Assembly (NCBI GenBank): GCA_022432975.1
Contig: CM039505.1
Location: 45,490,544-45,554,543 of the forward strand
Reading direction: 5' to 3'
DNA from: Begonia masoniana
Taxonomy: Eukaryota > Streptophyta > Magnoliopsida > Cucurbitales > Begoniaceae
DNA: 64,000 bases
Shown here: positions 32,325 through 42,995 of the stretch, one piece after another
Layout: every line of letters starts with the position of its first letter
Position numbering within the stretch: the stretch's first letter is position 1
Program-made: the position numbers and the translations under genes
Notes under the pieces: model-generated
The model's input: only the letters and a program-made list of their open reading frames with translations
What the model was told of the DNA's origin: nothing
Databases searched by the model: none

Positions 32325-32949
32325 TTTGACCCGTATTAAATTTGTTAGTTGAATCAAAGCTATCAAGTTAATTTCTCAAACTTTGACTTGACGAAGATCT
32401 AATTCTTCACAAAAAACCAAATAAAAAATTCTCTCAAAGAGTAAACTAAAAATTCTTGATTAAACTTTGTCCAAACTTAGTGTTTAAATAGATACAAATG
32501 AACCTTAAAAATAATAGTAAATAGTCCAGAATAACCCTAAAAATATGGTAAATCCTAATAAGTTTGAAAATATAAAATATAGAAACCCTAAAACGTAAAA
32601 AACTAAAAAACATATGATTTGAAAAAATTTTATGCCCAGTCTCCCGTTGCTTCTGTCCTCCGCGCTCTCAACGCTGCTTTGTCTTGCCCGTACGTAACTT
32701 GCATTTTCGCACGCCAGATCGCACTAGCGCCTTGCCGTGCACCGAGTCGCGCCTCCAGAGCTTACAGTGCCTTGCTTTTTGTTTTTCACTTGGTTAGCTT
32801 ACAAGTTGCACTCCAAACATTTTTTTGGTTTTTATTTGTAATTTTTTACTCAAAAACACTTCTTTCACCCTTTCAAGGGCATCAACTTTCTTTAATGAAT
32901 TTTTACCATTGCTTGGAAAATATTTGATTGAAACTTCAATTTTTGGCAT
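32325..32949 (-). repeat. Chr-F LTR fragment
   Basis: It matches the reverse-strand LTRs at 46370-50244 and 56477-57707: the CTATCAAG...AAGATCT block, the long AT-rich middle, and the end TTGGTTCGAATCA. Reverse 32949-32810 stays open for about 50 codons and parallels the frame at 50085-50240. The start of the LTR is missing. Confidence 0.6.
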
Positions 32950-33063
32950 TCTTTGGTTCGAATCATGTAAAAAGAAGTAATATACATCTGTACACTAGAG
33001 AGAGAACAATATAAATTGGGTCATGTTATATATTGTTAACAAGGAAATTTATTTAATTTACTC

Positions 33064-33618
33064 TGTGGAGTCCCCCGGTACTCTCAGTACAATATTATCT
33101 ACTTTGGACTAGAGCCCGCACAAATTTATTCTTGAAATTAGTGTAAGATGCGTTGTATTAGGTAGGAAGGTGAGCTCTACTTAAAAAACACTGAATTTCT
33201 ACTCTCTCAAGCGATGTGAGATTGTGCACATCCACTAATATGGGTTGATCTCTCACAATCAAATAAAATCTTGAGTCGTTTTTGCCTTCACAGAGCGAGC
33301 TGCCACAATGTCCACCCTTGGGGCCTGACGTCTCCGTCGACCACGCTTCCGGTTGGGAATTGGCTATGATACAATTTGTGGAGTCCCTCTGTGCTCCCAC
33401 TACATTAATGTCTGTTTTGGGACGGTGTCTACATAGATTTATTCTTGGGGTTAGTCCAAAATAATTATACTAGGTAAGAAGGTGAACTCTACTAATAAAG
33501 CACTCAATTTATACTCTCTCAAGCTATAGAGATTGTGCACCTCTAGTTATATGGACCGGATCCTTATAATCAAATACAATCTTGGGTCTTCCTTGCATTC
33601 ATAGGACGAGCTGGCACA
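33064..33618 (-). mobile_element. small TRIM element, 555 bp
   Basis: Direct repeats 33064-33307 and 33377-33618 (about 243 bp, diverged) start TGTGGAGTCC on the plus strand and end ...GCCACA/GGCACA. The 69-bp middle resembles the Cassandra internal domain (CCCTTGGGGCC, ACGTC, GGTTGGG) and ends in a degenerate reverse primer site (GCTATGATACAA, 33363-33374). Flanks TACTC and TACTT form a 4-of-5 target duplication. I see no 5S-like segment. No coding capacity. Confidence 0.75.
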
Positions 33619-34105
33619 TACTTAATCGAGAGAGATTGAGTGCATGAGAGAGGGAAAGAGAGGCATCATGGGTATCTAGGATTCTTCAAATAACTGAGAC
33701 ATAAAAGAAACGCCACCGTTTGGATGGAATTTCATATGGTGAGTTATGTTTAGTGGTCTAGTTAAAAATAACAATTATAGTAATTTATGGTTCTTAATGT
33801 ATTACATATTAAAAAGTTTCTCCAAAAGTGCACGAGGACAAACACTAGACTACTGAAGTAGGTTTGACTAGGTTTGATTGATAGTTTTTACATGAGATTT
33901 CACACATTGCAAGTCATTTGACAAAACTTCTCGTCACGCATAATTGTCAATATTTTTATAATTCAAGCCAAATAAATATTTTTGGCTTGCATTTTTAGGT
34001 GAACAAATGAGCATCAAATTGATCAATTGATGTTGGATTTGATTGCATATGTTTGAAAGTTAGAAATGAAACATGAAAATTTATTTAAGCCAATAGAATG
34101 TCAAT
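33619..34105. other. no gene recognised
   Basis: AT-rich sequence with short spurious reading frames only. It lies between the TRIM and the ABCB remnant and may be ancient intron or intergenic DNA of that gene. Confidence 0.4.
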
Positions 34106-34463
34106 TTCAACAAAGTCTGTTCGGCGCAAAGATGATTCTGAGAGGGCATTATAATGGTGGGCAAGTTATTAAGGTGATCGTGGCTGTCTTGCGGGCTCAA
34201 TGTAAGATTTTGTCTCGAGCTTTAAATTATGTTCAACTTGTAGTCGGATGTTAGGTCACCAAATTCTTCTTTCGTGCTTTCAGGTCCCTTGGCCAAATAT
34301 CTACTGCATGAGGCATTGGAGCTGGTAAGGCTGCGGCGTTCAAGATGTTCGAGACAATAAACGAAAAGCCTCGATCGTGTTTACGACACGGAAGGGAAAA
34401 GAACTAGACGACATTCGCGGAGGAGGTGGAGTTAAAGATAAAGAATGTGTCATTTCAGCCATC
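34106..34463 (+). pseudogene. ABCB-type (P-glycoprotein-like) ABC transporter, broken exon pair
   Basis: This is the only trace of a cellular gene here. Exon-like 34106-34201 encodes F-G-A-K-M-I-L and Y-N-G-G-Q-V-I, matching the last membrane segment of the first half of plant ABCB proteins. A GT-AG intron (34202-34283, 82 bp) follows. The next exon reads S-M-S-L-G-Q across the junction, then K-A-A-A-F-K-M-F-E-T-I and, after frame changes, E-L-D-D-I-R-G, just before the first nucleotide-binding domain. An in-frame TGA (about 34314) and at least two frameshifts (one near 34190) show it is dead, or damaged by sequence errors next to the gap. The assembly gap cuts it at 34463. Confidence 0.8.
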
Positions 34464-34563
34464 NNNNNNNNNNNNNNNNNNNNNNNNNNNNNNNNNNNNN
34501 NNNNNNNNNNNNNNNNNNNNNNNNNNNNNNNNNNNNNNNNNNNNNNNNNNNNNNNNNNNNNNN
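34464..34563. other. assembly gap (100 N)
   Basis: A run of exactly 100 Ns, the usual placeholder for a gap of unknown size. It separates the ABCB remnant from the middle of a Del-C LTR, so about 720 bp of LTR and an unknown amount of flank are missing. Confidence 1.
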
Positions 34564-36122
34564 TTTTAGAAGATTTGACTAGCCGAGACGTCGATTTGTT
34601 TAGATTTGATGTTTGAAAGTTGATATTAATGATGTGTTGTTAAATGCCCTAGGTAACCCAAGCTCAAAGGACGGTGCTCGGCATATCTAGGACGCCAGGT
34701 AAGTGAGTGTTAGGTTTCCAGCCCCTAAGGCCCTACGTCGTAACGATGTTGATAATGTTTGTTGTGATGAAGTTAGGTAGTTTTAGGATTGGTGGAAAGA
34801 CGTGTAGCTTAAGTAGTGCCTTAGTGATTGTTAGTGGTCGTTCGATAGGCGTTTCTACGTATGTCATTTCTCATGCATCATGTTTTATTAAAGTGCATAC
34901 GAACTATTTATGAGCACATTTTATGAAATATTAAATTAACGAACGATCATGAATTCCAAATGATGCATGTTTCTCACGGGGCAAGTTGTATGTTTCTCAC
35001 GGGGCAAGTCATGTATTTCTCACGGGGCAAGTCATGTATTTCTCACGGGGCAAGTTATGATTCTCACAGGGCAAGGAAATGGTTTAACTAAATGAAACGA
35101 AACTGTTTGACGAATATCATGCATATATGTAATGTTATGTTTAGCACACTCCTTACTAAGCATTAGGCTTAATGTATTTTTCGTATGATGTAGGTGACAA
35201 GATCGAAGGTGAGGAAACTCATTATGATTACCAAGCGTAGTCGGTCGATGGGCGGAGCTCGTGGCGGCGGAGCGTGTTTTGGCTAGGCTGGATGGACTCA
35301 TGGTTAGATGATTTTTGAGAGTTTTGGTAATGTTTGGGATAATTATGGATTAGATAGATTTATCGTAGATTTTGATACGTTTTAGGATGTTTGATGACTG
35401 AACAGATAATATATTGTATTTTGTAGTGTTTTTGATGTTTTTCAAACAGGAAGGAAAATGTTACACCTTTAAACGGAACCACGCGGTTCGTTTTTTTATA
35501 AAATTTGATTATGCTTAACGTGAATTGTCGGTTTTGAGTATTCGAGTAAAATGTTATGTTTGGAGGGTATTTTATGGAGGTATGTAAAGATTTGGGTGAA
35601 GAAGTAGTGAGAAAGGAGAAGAGGTTGATGAGTGTTATGTTTTGTTGTTGAGTGTTTTTGTGTTAGAATGTGGAGTGCAGGGCGTAGGAGGAAGAAAGGA
35701 GAAAAGAAGCAAGAAGAAGGAATAAGGAAGCTGTGCTCTCTGGAGGAATTCCGGAGAGCATGCCGATTGCTCGCTCCTTGGTGGCGAGCAATCGCCTCTT
35801 GGGCGAATTTCAGGCGACGCTCTCTGGAGAAATCCAGAGAGCGTGGCGACTTGCAACAGGCGACTAGTCGCCTGTTGCAATCGCCTATGGGGCGATCAGT
35901 CGCCCCTTTTATGGGCGACTGATCGCCATGTTTATTTTTTAAAAAAAAAAGATTTTATTTTATTAATTAATAGTTTAAATGATTTAATTGTTTTTAAGTT
36001 TTAATGGTTTTAGTAATTGTTTCAAACGAACTCCGATTTCCATTTCGATTTAGATTTCGCCTTGAGTACAGTTAAAGTTAAAGGTGTAAAAAAAAACGAT
36101 AGTACGGGTAAGCGTCGTGACA
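34564..36122 (+). repeat. Del-C 5' LTR, 5'-truncated by gap
   Basis: It matches 43717-45224 and ends GTCGTGACA just before the primer site. It holds the 46-nt exon-like block with donor CCAG|GTAAGTGAG (about 34697), the GGCCCTACGTC box, five TTTCTCACGGGGCAAG units (34972-35075), TTACTAAGCATTAGGCTTA (35154) and a palindrome cluster (35740-35930) that is about 50 bp longer than in the 3' LTR. Confidence 0.9.
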
Positions 36123-36283
36123 GTTATGGTATCAGAGAGATTGAGTTTTAAAAGCGATTTTGTGAATTGCCTGCCAAACACACCGCCGTACGGGAACTCT
36201 CCATCGACTGTAAGTATTTAAGTTTAAGTATGATTCATAGATATTTATCGTTTGTGTTGTCTAATATGTTTAGGAACGAGAAA
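36123..36283 (+). other. Del-C primer site and leader with 64-bp mini-intron
   Basis: TGGTATCAGAGA at 36127-36138 differs from the tRNA-Met complement only in the last base. A GT-AG span at 36210-36273 (donor GACT|GTAAGTATTT, acceptor ATGTTTAG|GAACG) contains two ATGs and precedes the gag ATG at 36284. Confidence 0.7.
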
Positions 36284-39200
36284 ATGCCAAGAGCACCTAG
36301 ACCACCTCCAGAAAATCCCATGGACCAATTTATGGATATATTACAACAACAGTCGGAACAGATTGGGATTTTATTAAACCGAGAAGGAAATGGGAGTGGA
36401 AATGGGCAAGGAAATACCTCACGGGATCAAATTGGGGAGAGATTCAGGCGACTTAGGCCCCCTACCTTCGATGGTCAATCTTTGGATCCTACGAGTGCTG
36501 AACAATGGATTCGAAAGATTGAGAGTATGTTCGCCTATGCAAAAGTGGAGGAAGCCGACAAAGTGATGTGTGCTACATTTAATTTAGAGAAGGATGCTAT
36601 ATTTTGGTGGGATACGGTTAAAGCTACTACTGATGTGGGAGTTATGAGGTGGGAAAGGTTCAAAACAGTGTTCTACAACAAGTATTTCAGTCGCACACTT
36701 TGGGCCAGTAAGAAAGTGGAGTTCACGCAACTATGCCAAACGGGGACGGTGGCTGAGTATGTACGAAGGTTTGATTCGCTATCTCGATATGCAGGGTATA
36801 TGATCTATGAGGAGGAGGACAAAATTCACCAATTCGTACAAGGTTTGAAATTAGAAATTCAGAAAGGTGTGATGACGGTGGATGATGAGGATGTGCCTTA
36901 TCATAAGATAGTAGGAAGAGCTCTTGGTCTTGATGACATCGAGATGAAGCTTCAGCGACAGAGAGAAGCGTCGAGAAGGTTTGTTAGGGATGGGCGTCCG
37001 CAACAACAAAACCAGGGTTGGCAGCCACAATCGCAACGTGGTGTCAAACGGGCTAATGAGACGCCTAGATTTCAGGATAATGGTAAACATCCGCAAGGGG
37101 CGTCGCAAGCTCCTTTATGCCCTACTTGCCTAAAGAATCATCATGGGGAGTGCAAACTGCATGATGGACGATGTTTTCGCTGTGATAAGGTGGGCCACAA
37201 GGCCGTTGATTGCCTAGAGCCTAGTAGGCGGCCACCGGGAGGTCCCTCCTGGATCTTTTCTCTGATTGAAGACGAGGAAGTTGCTCAGCCTTCAGTTGTT
37301 ACAGGTACTATTTTAGTCTGTGGAAACACGGCTCATGGTCTAATTGACACTGGGGCAACCCATTCCTTCATAGCACAGAAGTATCAAGTACAATGGAATT
37401 TAGATGTCATCCAAGCTGACCATGATTATAGTGTAATGTTGCCTTCCGGAGAGTATTTGCATTCAGATGGGGCGATACAGTGAGAAGTTATATCTGTTGG
37501 TAGTAAGCAGTTGTATGTGAACCTGATTGTCATATGTATGAAGGGGTACGATGTAATCTTGGGCATGGATTGGTTGTTCAGGCACTATGCCTCAATCAAT
37601 TGCAGGTCGGGAGTAGTAGATTTTAGACCCCCGAGTGGGGAGAATTACGATTTTCCAACGACCCTCCGATCAAGTGAAATGCCTCTCGTATTGTCAATGA
37701 GTGCCCGGTACTCCACCAAACCTCAATGTTTCAATTTTGTAGCAAGCATTGTGGATGTAAGGAAACGAGATAAGTTAAAGCTGAATAACATTTCGGTAGA
37801 GGAGAATTTTACTGAAGTGTTCCTAGATGAGTTACCCAGCTTGCCCGTAAGTGCCCTGTACTCGATGAAGCATGGATGTTTTGGGTTTATAGCAAGCATT
37901 GAGGAAGTAAGCATGCGAGAGAAGTTAGAGTTATGTGACATCCCAGTGGTTAGGGACTTTACGGAGGTATTCTTGGACGAGTTGCCCGGCTTGCCTCCAG
38001 ATCGAGAAATGGAGTTCACAATCTAGATTATTCCTGGTTCGGCGCCAGTGTCCAAGAATCCTTATAGAATGGCGCCAGTTGAACTGAGGGAGTTGCAAGT
38101 CCAGCTGAAAGAGCTAACAGACAAGGGCTTTGTCCGGTCGCGCGTTTCTCCTTGGGGCGCTCCGGTTTTGTTTGTGAAGAAGAAGGATGGCTCTTTAAGA
38201 ATGTGCGTGGATTACCGCGAGTTGAACAAGCTGACCATAAAGAATAAATACCCGTTACCGAGAATAGACGATCTATTTGACCAGTTACAAGGGGCCACGG
38301 TATTTTCTAAGATCGATTTACGTTCTGGGTACTATCAGTTGAAGATTAGAGCTGAGGATGTACCAAGACTGCCTTCAGAACGCGCTACGGGCACTATGAG
38401 TTTATGGTGATGTCCTTCGGTTTGACCAATGCTCCATCAGCGTTTATGGACCTCATGAATAGAGTGTTCCGGGAATTCTTGGATAAGTTCGTGATAGTAT
38501 TCATAGATGACATCTTGGTATATTCCCGAAACGACGAAGAACATGCAGAGCACTTAAGAGCCGTTATGACTACTTTGAAGCGACACCAATTGTATGCTAA
38601 GCTTTCTAAGTGGGAATTCTGGTTAAGCCAGGTGAATTTCTTAGGCCATGTGATTTCAAAAGAAGGCGTTTCTGTGGATCCGGCAAAGATTCAAGTGGTA
38701 AGGGAGTGGCCTCGACCGAGGAATGCAAGTGATGTACGGAGTTTCGTAGGCCTAGTAGGGTATTATCGGAAGTTTATCCAAGGGTTTTCAGTAATAGCCA
38801 AACCCTTGACGAACTTGACGAAGAAAGAAGTGAAGTATGAGTGGACTAAGGCATGTGAAGAAAGCTTTCGGACCTTGAAGCAAAAGTTGACCACAGCGCC
38901 TTTACTGACTCTACCAGTGGAGAATGGGGTATACTGTATTTATTGTGACGCGTCCAAGGTTGGATTGGGATGCGTGTTGATGCAGGAAGGAAAAGTCATT
39001 GCCTATGCTTCCAGGCAATTGAAAAGTTATGAGGAAAATTACCCGACGCATGATTTAGAACTGGCAGCGGTGGTATTCGCATTAAAGATATGGAGACACT
39101 ACCTCTACGGACAGAAGTGTGAAGTGTTTTCGGACCATAAGAGTTTAAAATACCTGTTTACACAGAAAGATTTAAATATGAGGCAGAGGAGATGGTTAGA

Positions 39201-39687
39201 ATTCGTGAAAGACTACGACTTCGAAATCAAGTATCATCCTGGAAAGGCAAATACAGTAGCGGATGCTTTGAGTAGAAGGCCAAGGACAGAGGAGTCAGTT
39301 GCTTTCTGTATGTCAGCTTCATTGAGAAAGGAGATGCAGAGGTTTGAACTGGAATTTGTTTCAGAACTTTCGGCCCTGCTTGCTGACTTGACAATACGGC
39401 CCACTCTGTTGGACAAGATAAAAGAGGCTCAACAGTTAGATACAGAAGAAAAGATGGCTATTGTAGCAAGATTATCAGTTGTACCTTCCGATTTCAGTTA
39501 CTCGGTGGATGGCATTCTGAGGTTTCGAGATCGCTGGTACGTTCCAAAGGACGAGGAGTTGAGGAAGTTAGTTATGTCAGAGGCACATTCATCATTGTTC
39601 TCAGTGCATCCAGGTAACACCAAGATGTACCGAGATCTGAAAGTGCACTATTGGTGGCTGAATATGAAGCGTGATGTGGCCAGTTAT
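36284..39687 (+). pseudogene. Del-C gag-pol, N-terminal part (gag, PR, RT, RH, integrase HHCC)
   Basis: The chosen start is the ATG after the mini-intron. Domains: gag capsid (36420-36960), one CCHC knuckle (about 37170), protease D-T-G-A-T-H-S (about 37347), RT with F-I-D-D (about 38503), RNase H (about 38945) and the start of the integrase zinc domain. Breaks: TGA at 37481, TAG at 38024, and a one-base deletion near 38364 before the RT palm. A 150-bp direct duplication sits just before RT (37700-37846 and 37850-37996); each copy encodes a block ending E-V-F-L-D-E-L-P. The frame ends where an inverted Del-A solo LTR interrupts the integrase zinc domain. It continues at 41811. Confidence 0.92.
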
Positions 39688-41805
39688 TGTAACGCCCCGA
39701 GTTATCTGAACCCGGTTCGTCACACCATGCCCGTACATGACTAAAATTTCAATCATATTTTTTTTTTTGAAAACTTGACATAAGCGGAATCTCCAAAACA
39801 ATAATATTCGAAACTTGCAGCGGAAATCGTTTAAGTAAAAATCAAGTTAAACAAGCCTAATGTACAATACTTAAACACTCAGTTAGAATTTTGGGGATAA
39901 TCGGCAAAAGGAATAAAGGATTAAATCGCAAAAACACTTCATGAGTTTCAAAAGTCAAACGCATCACCCGCTGAACAAAGTCAACAAAAGGGGCTGAGGC
40001 AGAAGATGGAAGACATCATCCGGTGGCAAAACGACAAAGTGCACTCTACATCTTCCGATGACGTCAGCCAGATGATTTCCTTCATCCGATCGACTTCGTT
40101 CTACATCCACCGGTGACTAAACGACAAAATACTCTCTACACCTTCCGATGACGTCAGCACGCATCTGCCGATGAGTTTACTGAGACATCATCCGATAGAC
40201 TTAAACCTACACCTTCTGATGACGTCAGCACGCATCTGCCGATGAGTTTACTGAGACATCATCCGATAGACTTAAACCTACTCCTTCCGATGGAACAAGT
40301 TACATATACCGATCACTAAACGACAAAGTTTGTTCTATATCATCCGATAGCTTCCACTGAAGACATCTTCCGATAGACAACAGAACAACAACTTAACCTA
40401 CACAAAAGAATTTACTCACTTCACTGAGACCATTCAAAAACATTTCAAACCATCACATTACAAAATCCAGTGAGCACCAACAATAATCCCAACAGAATAC
40501 TATTAACTGGAAAGTCTCGAAAAAGTATTCAGAACATTGAAATCACTACTGTTGAAATCACCACTGTTATGAAAACTCAACATGCTCAAAATGAAACATT
40601 TCCAACTAAACCTTCAGACCAATGACACTAGTTAACCCGCCTCATCAGTTTACCAAGCCGAAACATGAATGTGCTCCTCCAACCTGCCTATTCCTCAGTG
40701 AACTCAGAGAATTCACCTGTAGTACCCTCAACACCTACATCACAAAACTCATCTATTAGCCTAATGCTAAGTAAGCAAAGCAATAATGAAAAAGGAATGA
40801 AATGCTGAAACATGAATTCCTAAACATGCAATTTCTACTTTCTCCTCTGAGTTGTTCATGCGTCGTTTCTGTTCAGATCCCCCTGTGAAATTGGGAGTTG
40901 GATCAGCTCTCCCAAAGTATAAATATCCACTGTCTTATTAAGGGTTGGATTAATTCCCTTAACAGTAAAGCTGATTCACTGTTCAGATCCCCTTGTGAAA
41001 TTGGGAGTTGGATCAACTCTCCCAAAGTATAAATATCAACTGTCTCATTAAGGGTTGGATTAGTTCCCTTAACAGTAAAGCTGATTCGTTTAGCTGTTTC
41101 ATTATGTTCAATCCTTACCATACCAATATGCATTCAAATTCATTTTCGTGTACCTTTAAAATATGATGCATATCATGCTGAAAATAAATGTTCACAAACA
41201 CGCACAAACCCTACTATCTTGTGATGTAGGCCCGAAGGCGCAAGCAATACTTTACTTACCTGGCTCTCCTGGGAATGCTCGGTTTCAAACTACTTCAGAA
41301 GTTTGCTCACCTACGTCATAGAAAGGATATCAATTAGATTTCTACTAAGCCTCATTCTAATCTATTCAGGAATCTAGGGAAACTAGTTTGGAAGCTTAGT
41401 TCATTGTGCATTTCCGATTCAACACTAAACCCGAACTCAACTCACTCACAGTATTCCTCGAAACTTCACACATTGTACTCCCTCAGCTATCTAATTGTTA
41501 AAATCACAGACAAACTAAGAGAGCTTACTTAGGTTGAAGGAGAATCGAGTAAGAAAGAAATTGCCCGAAGGTTTTCTGTTGAAGAGCTGAAGGCCGAGAG
41601 AGAAATGAGGGAATTAGTGGCGGCTACCGTGCACTAGACCCCAAATCACTAACCTTAAATACATTATCCATTTTTTAAATTTCCAATTACTTTTCTGCCC
41701 TTGCCTAGTCATTTATTAACCTAATCAATAACTCCCCCAACCCTTCTATAAAAGTACATCATTAATAATAATTTAAATTTTGATTCAATGGAACCGGGTG
41801 CTGTA
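39688..41805 (-). mobile_element. Del-A solo LTR inserted in Del-C integrase
   Basis: A complete inverted Del-A LTR of 2118 bp with no internal sequence. On the reverse strand it starts TACAGCACCCGG (mutated from TGTAGCACCC) and ends GGGGCGTTACA. A perfect target duplication GTTAT lies at 39683-39687 and 41806-41810. It serves as the uninterrupted reference for the split Del-A LTR at 4630-6079 and 24424-26428. It carries the same splice-like signals, two hairpin units (about 40880-41090) and a tandem pair of about 70 bp with TGACGTCA (40145-40285). Confidence 0.93.
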
Positions 41806-41810
41806 GTTAT

Positions 41811-42980
41811 GTACAATCCTGTCTTGTCTGCCAACAAGTGAAGGCAGAGCACCAAAGGCCAGGTGGGATGTTGCAACCATTACCGATTCCCGAGTGGAAG
41901 TGGGATCAAATTACAATGGACTTCGTAGTTGGATTACCGAGAACAATAAAAGGGCACGACAGTATATGGGTCGTAGTTGATAGATTGACGAAAGCGGCTC
42001 ATTTCTTGCCTGTAAAGATGACTTACACGATGAATCAGTTTGCAGAACTTTATGTCCAAGAGATTATTAGATTGCACGGGGTCCCTGTGCCAATTGTTTC
42101 GGATCGGGATTCCAGGTTTAGCTCGAGGTTTTGGAAAAGTTTGCAAAGTGCTATGGGTACCAAATTAACTTTTAGCACGGCATTCCACCCACAGACCGAC
42201 GGACAGTCTAGGAGAACGATTCAGATACTCGAGGATATGCTGAGAGCATGCGTGCTGGAGTTTCAGGCGTCGTGGAGCCGATATTTGCCTTTGATTGAAT
42301 TTGCTTATAATAACAGTTATCAGTCCACGATTGGTATGGCTCCGTACGAAGCGCTTTATGGCAGAAAGTGTAGGTCGTCGCTGTATTGGGATGAAGTGGG
42401 CGAGGCTAAGTTGATCGGCCCTGAAATTTTACAACAGTTGTCTGAGAAGGTTGCTTTGATTAGACAAAGAATGGAGACCGCACAGAGTCGCCAAAAGAGC
42501 TATGCTGATCGAAGAAGATGAGAATTGGAGTTTGTAGTTGGTGACGAAGTGTTTTTGAAGGGTTCACCATTCAAGGGCGTGGTTAGATTTGGAAGAAGAG
42601 GGAAGTTAAATCCACGGTTTGTTGGACCGTTTCAGATTACATAAAGGATTGGAGCTACAACGTATAGGCTTTAATTGCCGTTGTCTATGGAGGGCGTGCA
42701 TAATGTCTTCCACGTGTCGATGTTAAGGAAGTGTATGCGGGATCCTACGCACGTGGTAGAACTAATTGATCTTGAGATACGGCCAACCTTGACCTATGAA
42801 GAGAGGCCGATACGGATTTTGGAGTCTTCGGTTAAGGTCCTGCGTAACAAGTCAATCCCTCTTGTTAAAGTACTGTGGAGAAATCAAAACGTGGAGGAAG
42901 CAACGTGGGAGCGACAACATGACATGATGGACAGATATCCAGATTTGTTCAGGTACAAAATTTTGGGGACAAAATTCTAA
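41811..42980 (+). pseudogene. Del-C gag-pol, C-terminal part (integrase, chromodomain-like tail)
   Basis: It resumes exactly after the GTTAT duplication with the C-x2-C half of the HHCC domain (C-L-V-C-Q-Q), the DDE core (about 41915-42250) with H-P-Q-T-D-G-Q-S, and [11 protein letters not shown] chromodomain-like tail follows (about 42800-42950). Stops: TGA at 42519, TAA at 42642 and 42672. The usual terminal stop appears lost, with an open frame running to 42980. Confidence 0.9.
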
Positions 42981-42982
42981 AT

Positions 42983-42995
42983 AAGGAGGGTAGGA
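42983..42995 (+). other. Del-C polypurine tract
   Basis: aaggagggtagga directly precedes the 3' LTR start TGTAACGCCC. Confidence 0.8.

Noticed and set aside
35632..35922. 96-codon frame in the Del-C LTR
   Set aside because: It is broken in the 3' LTR copy by the 50-bp deletion and overlaps stem-loops; most likely chance.
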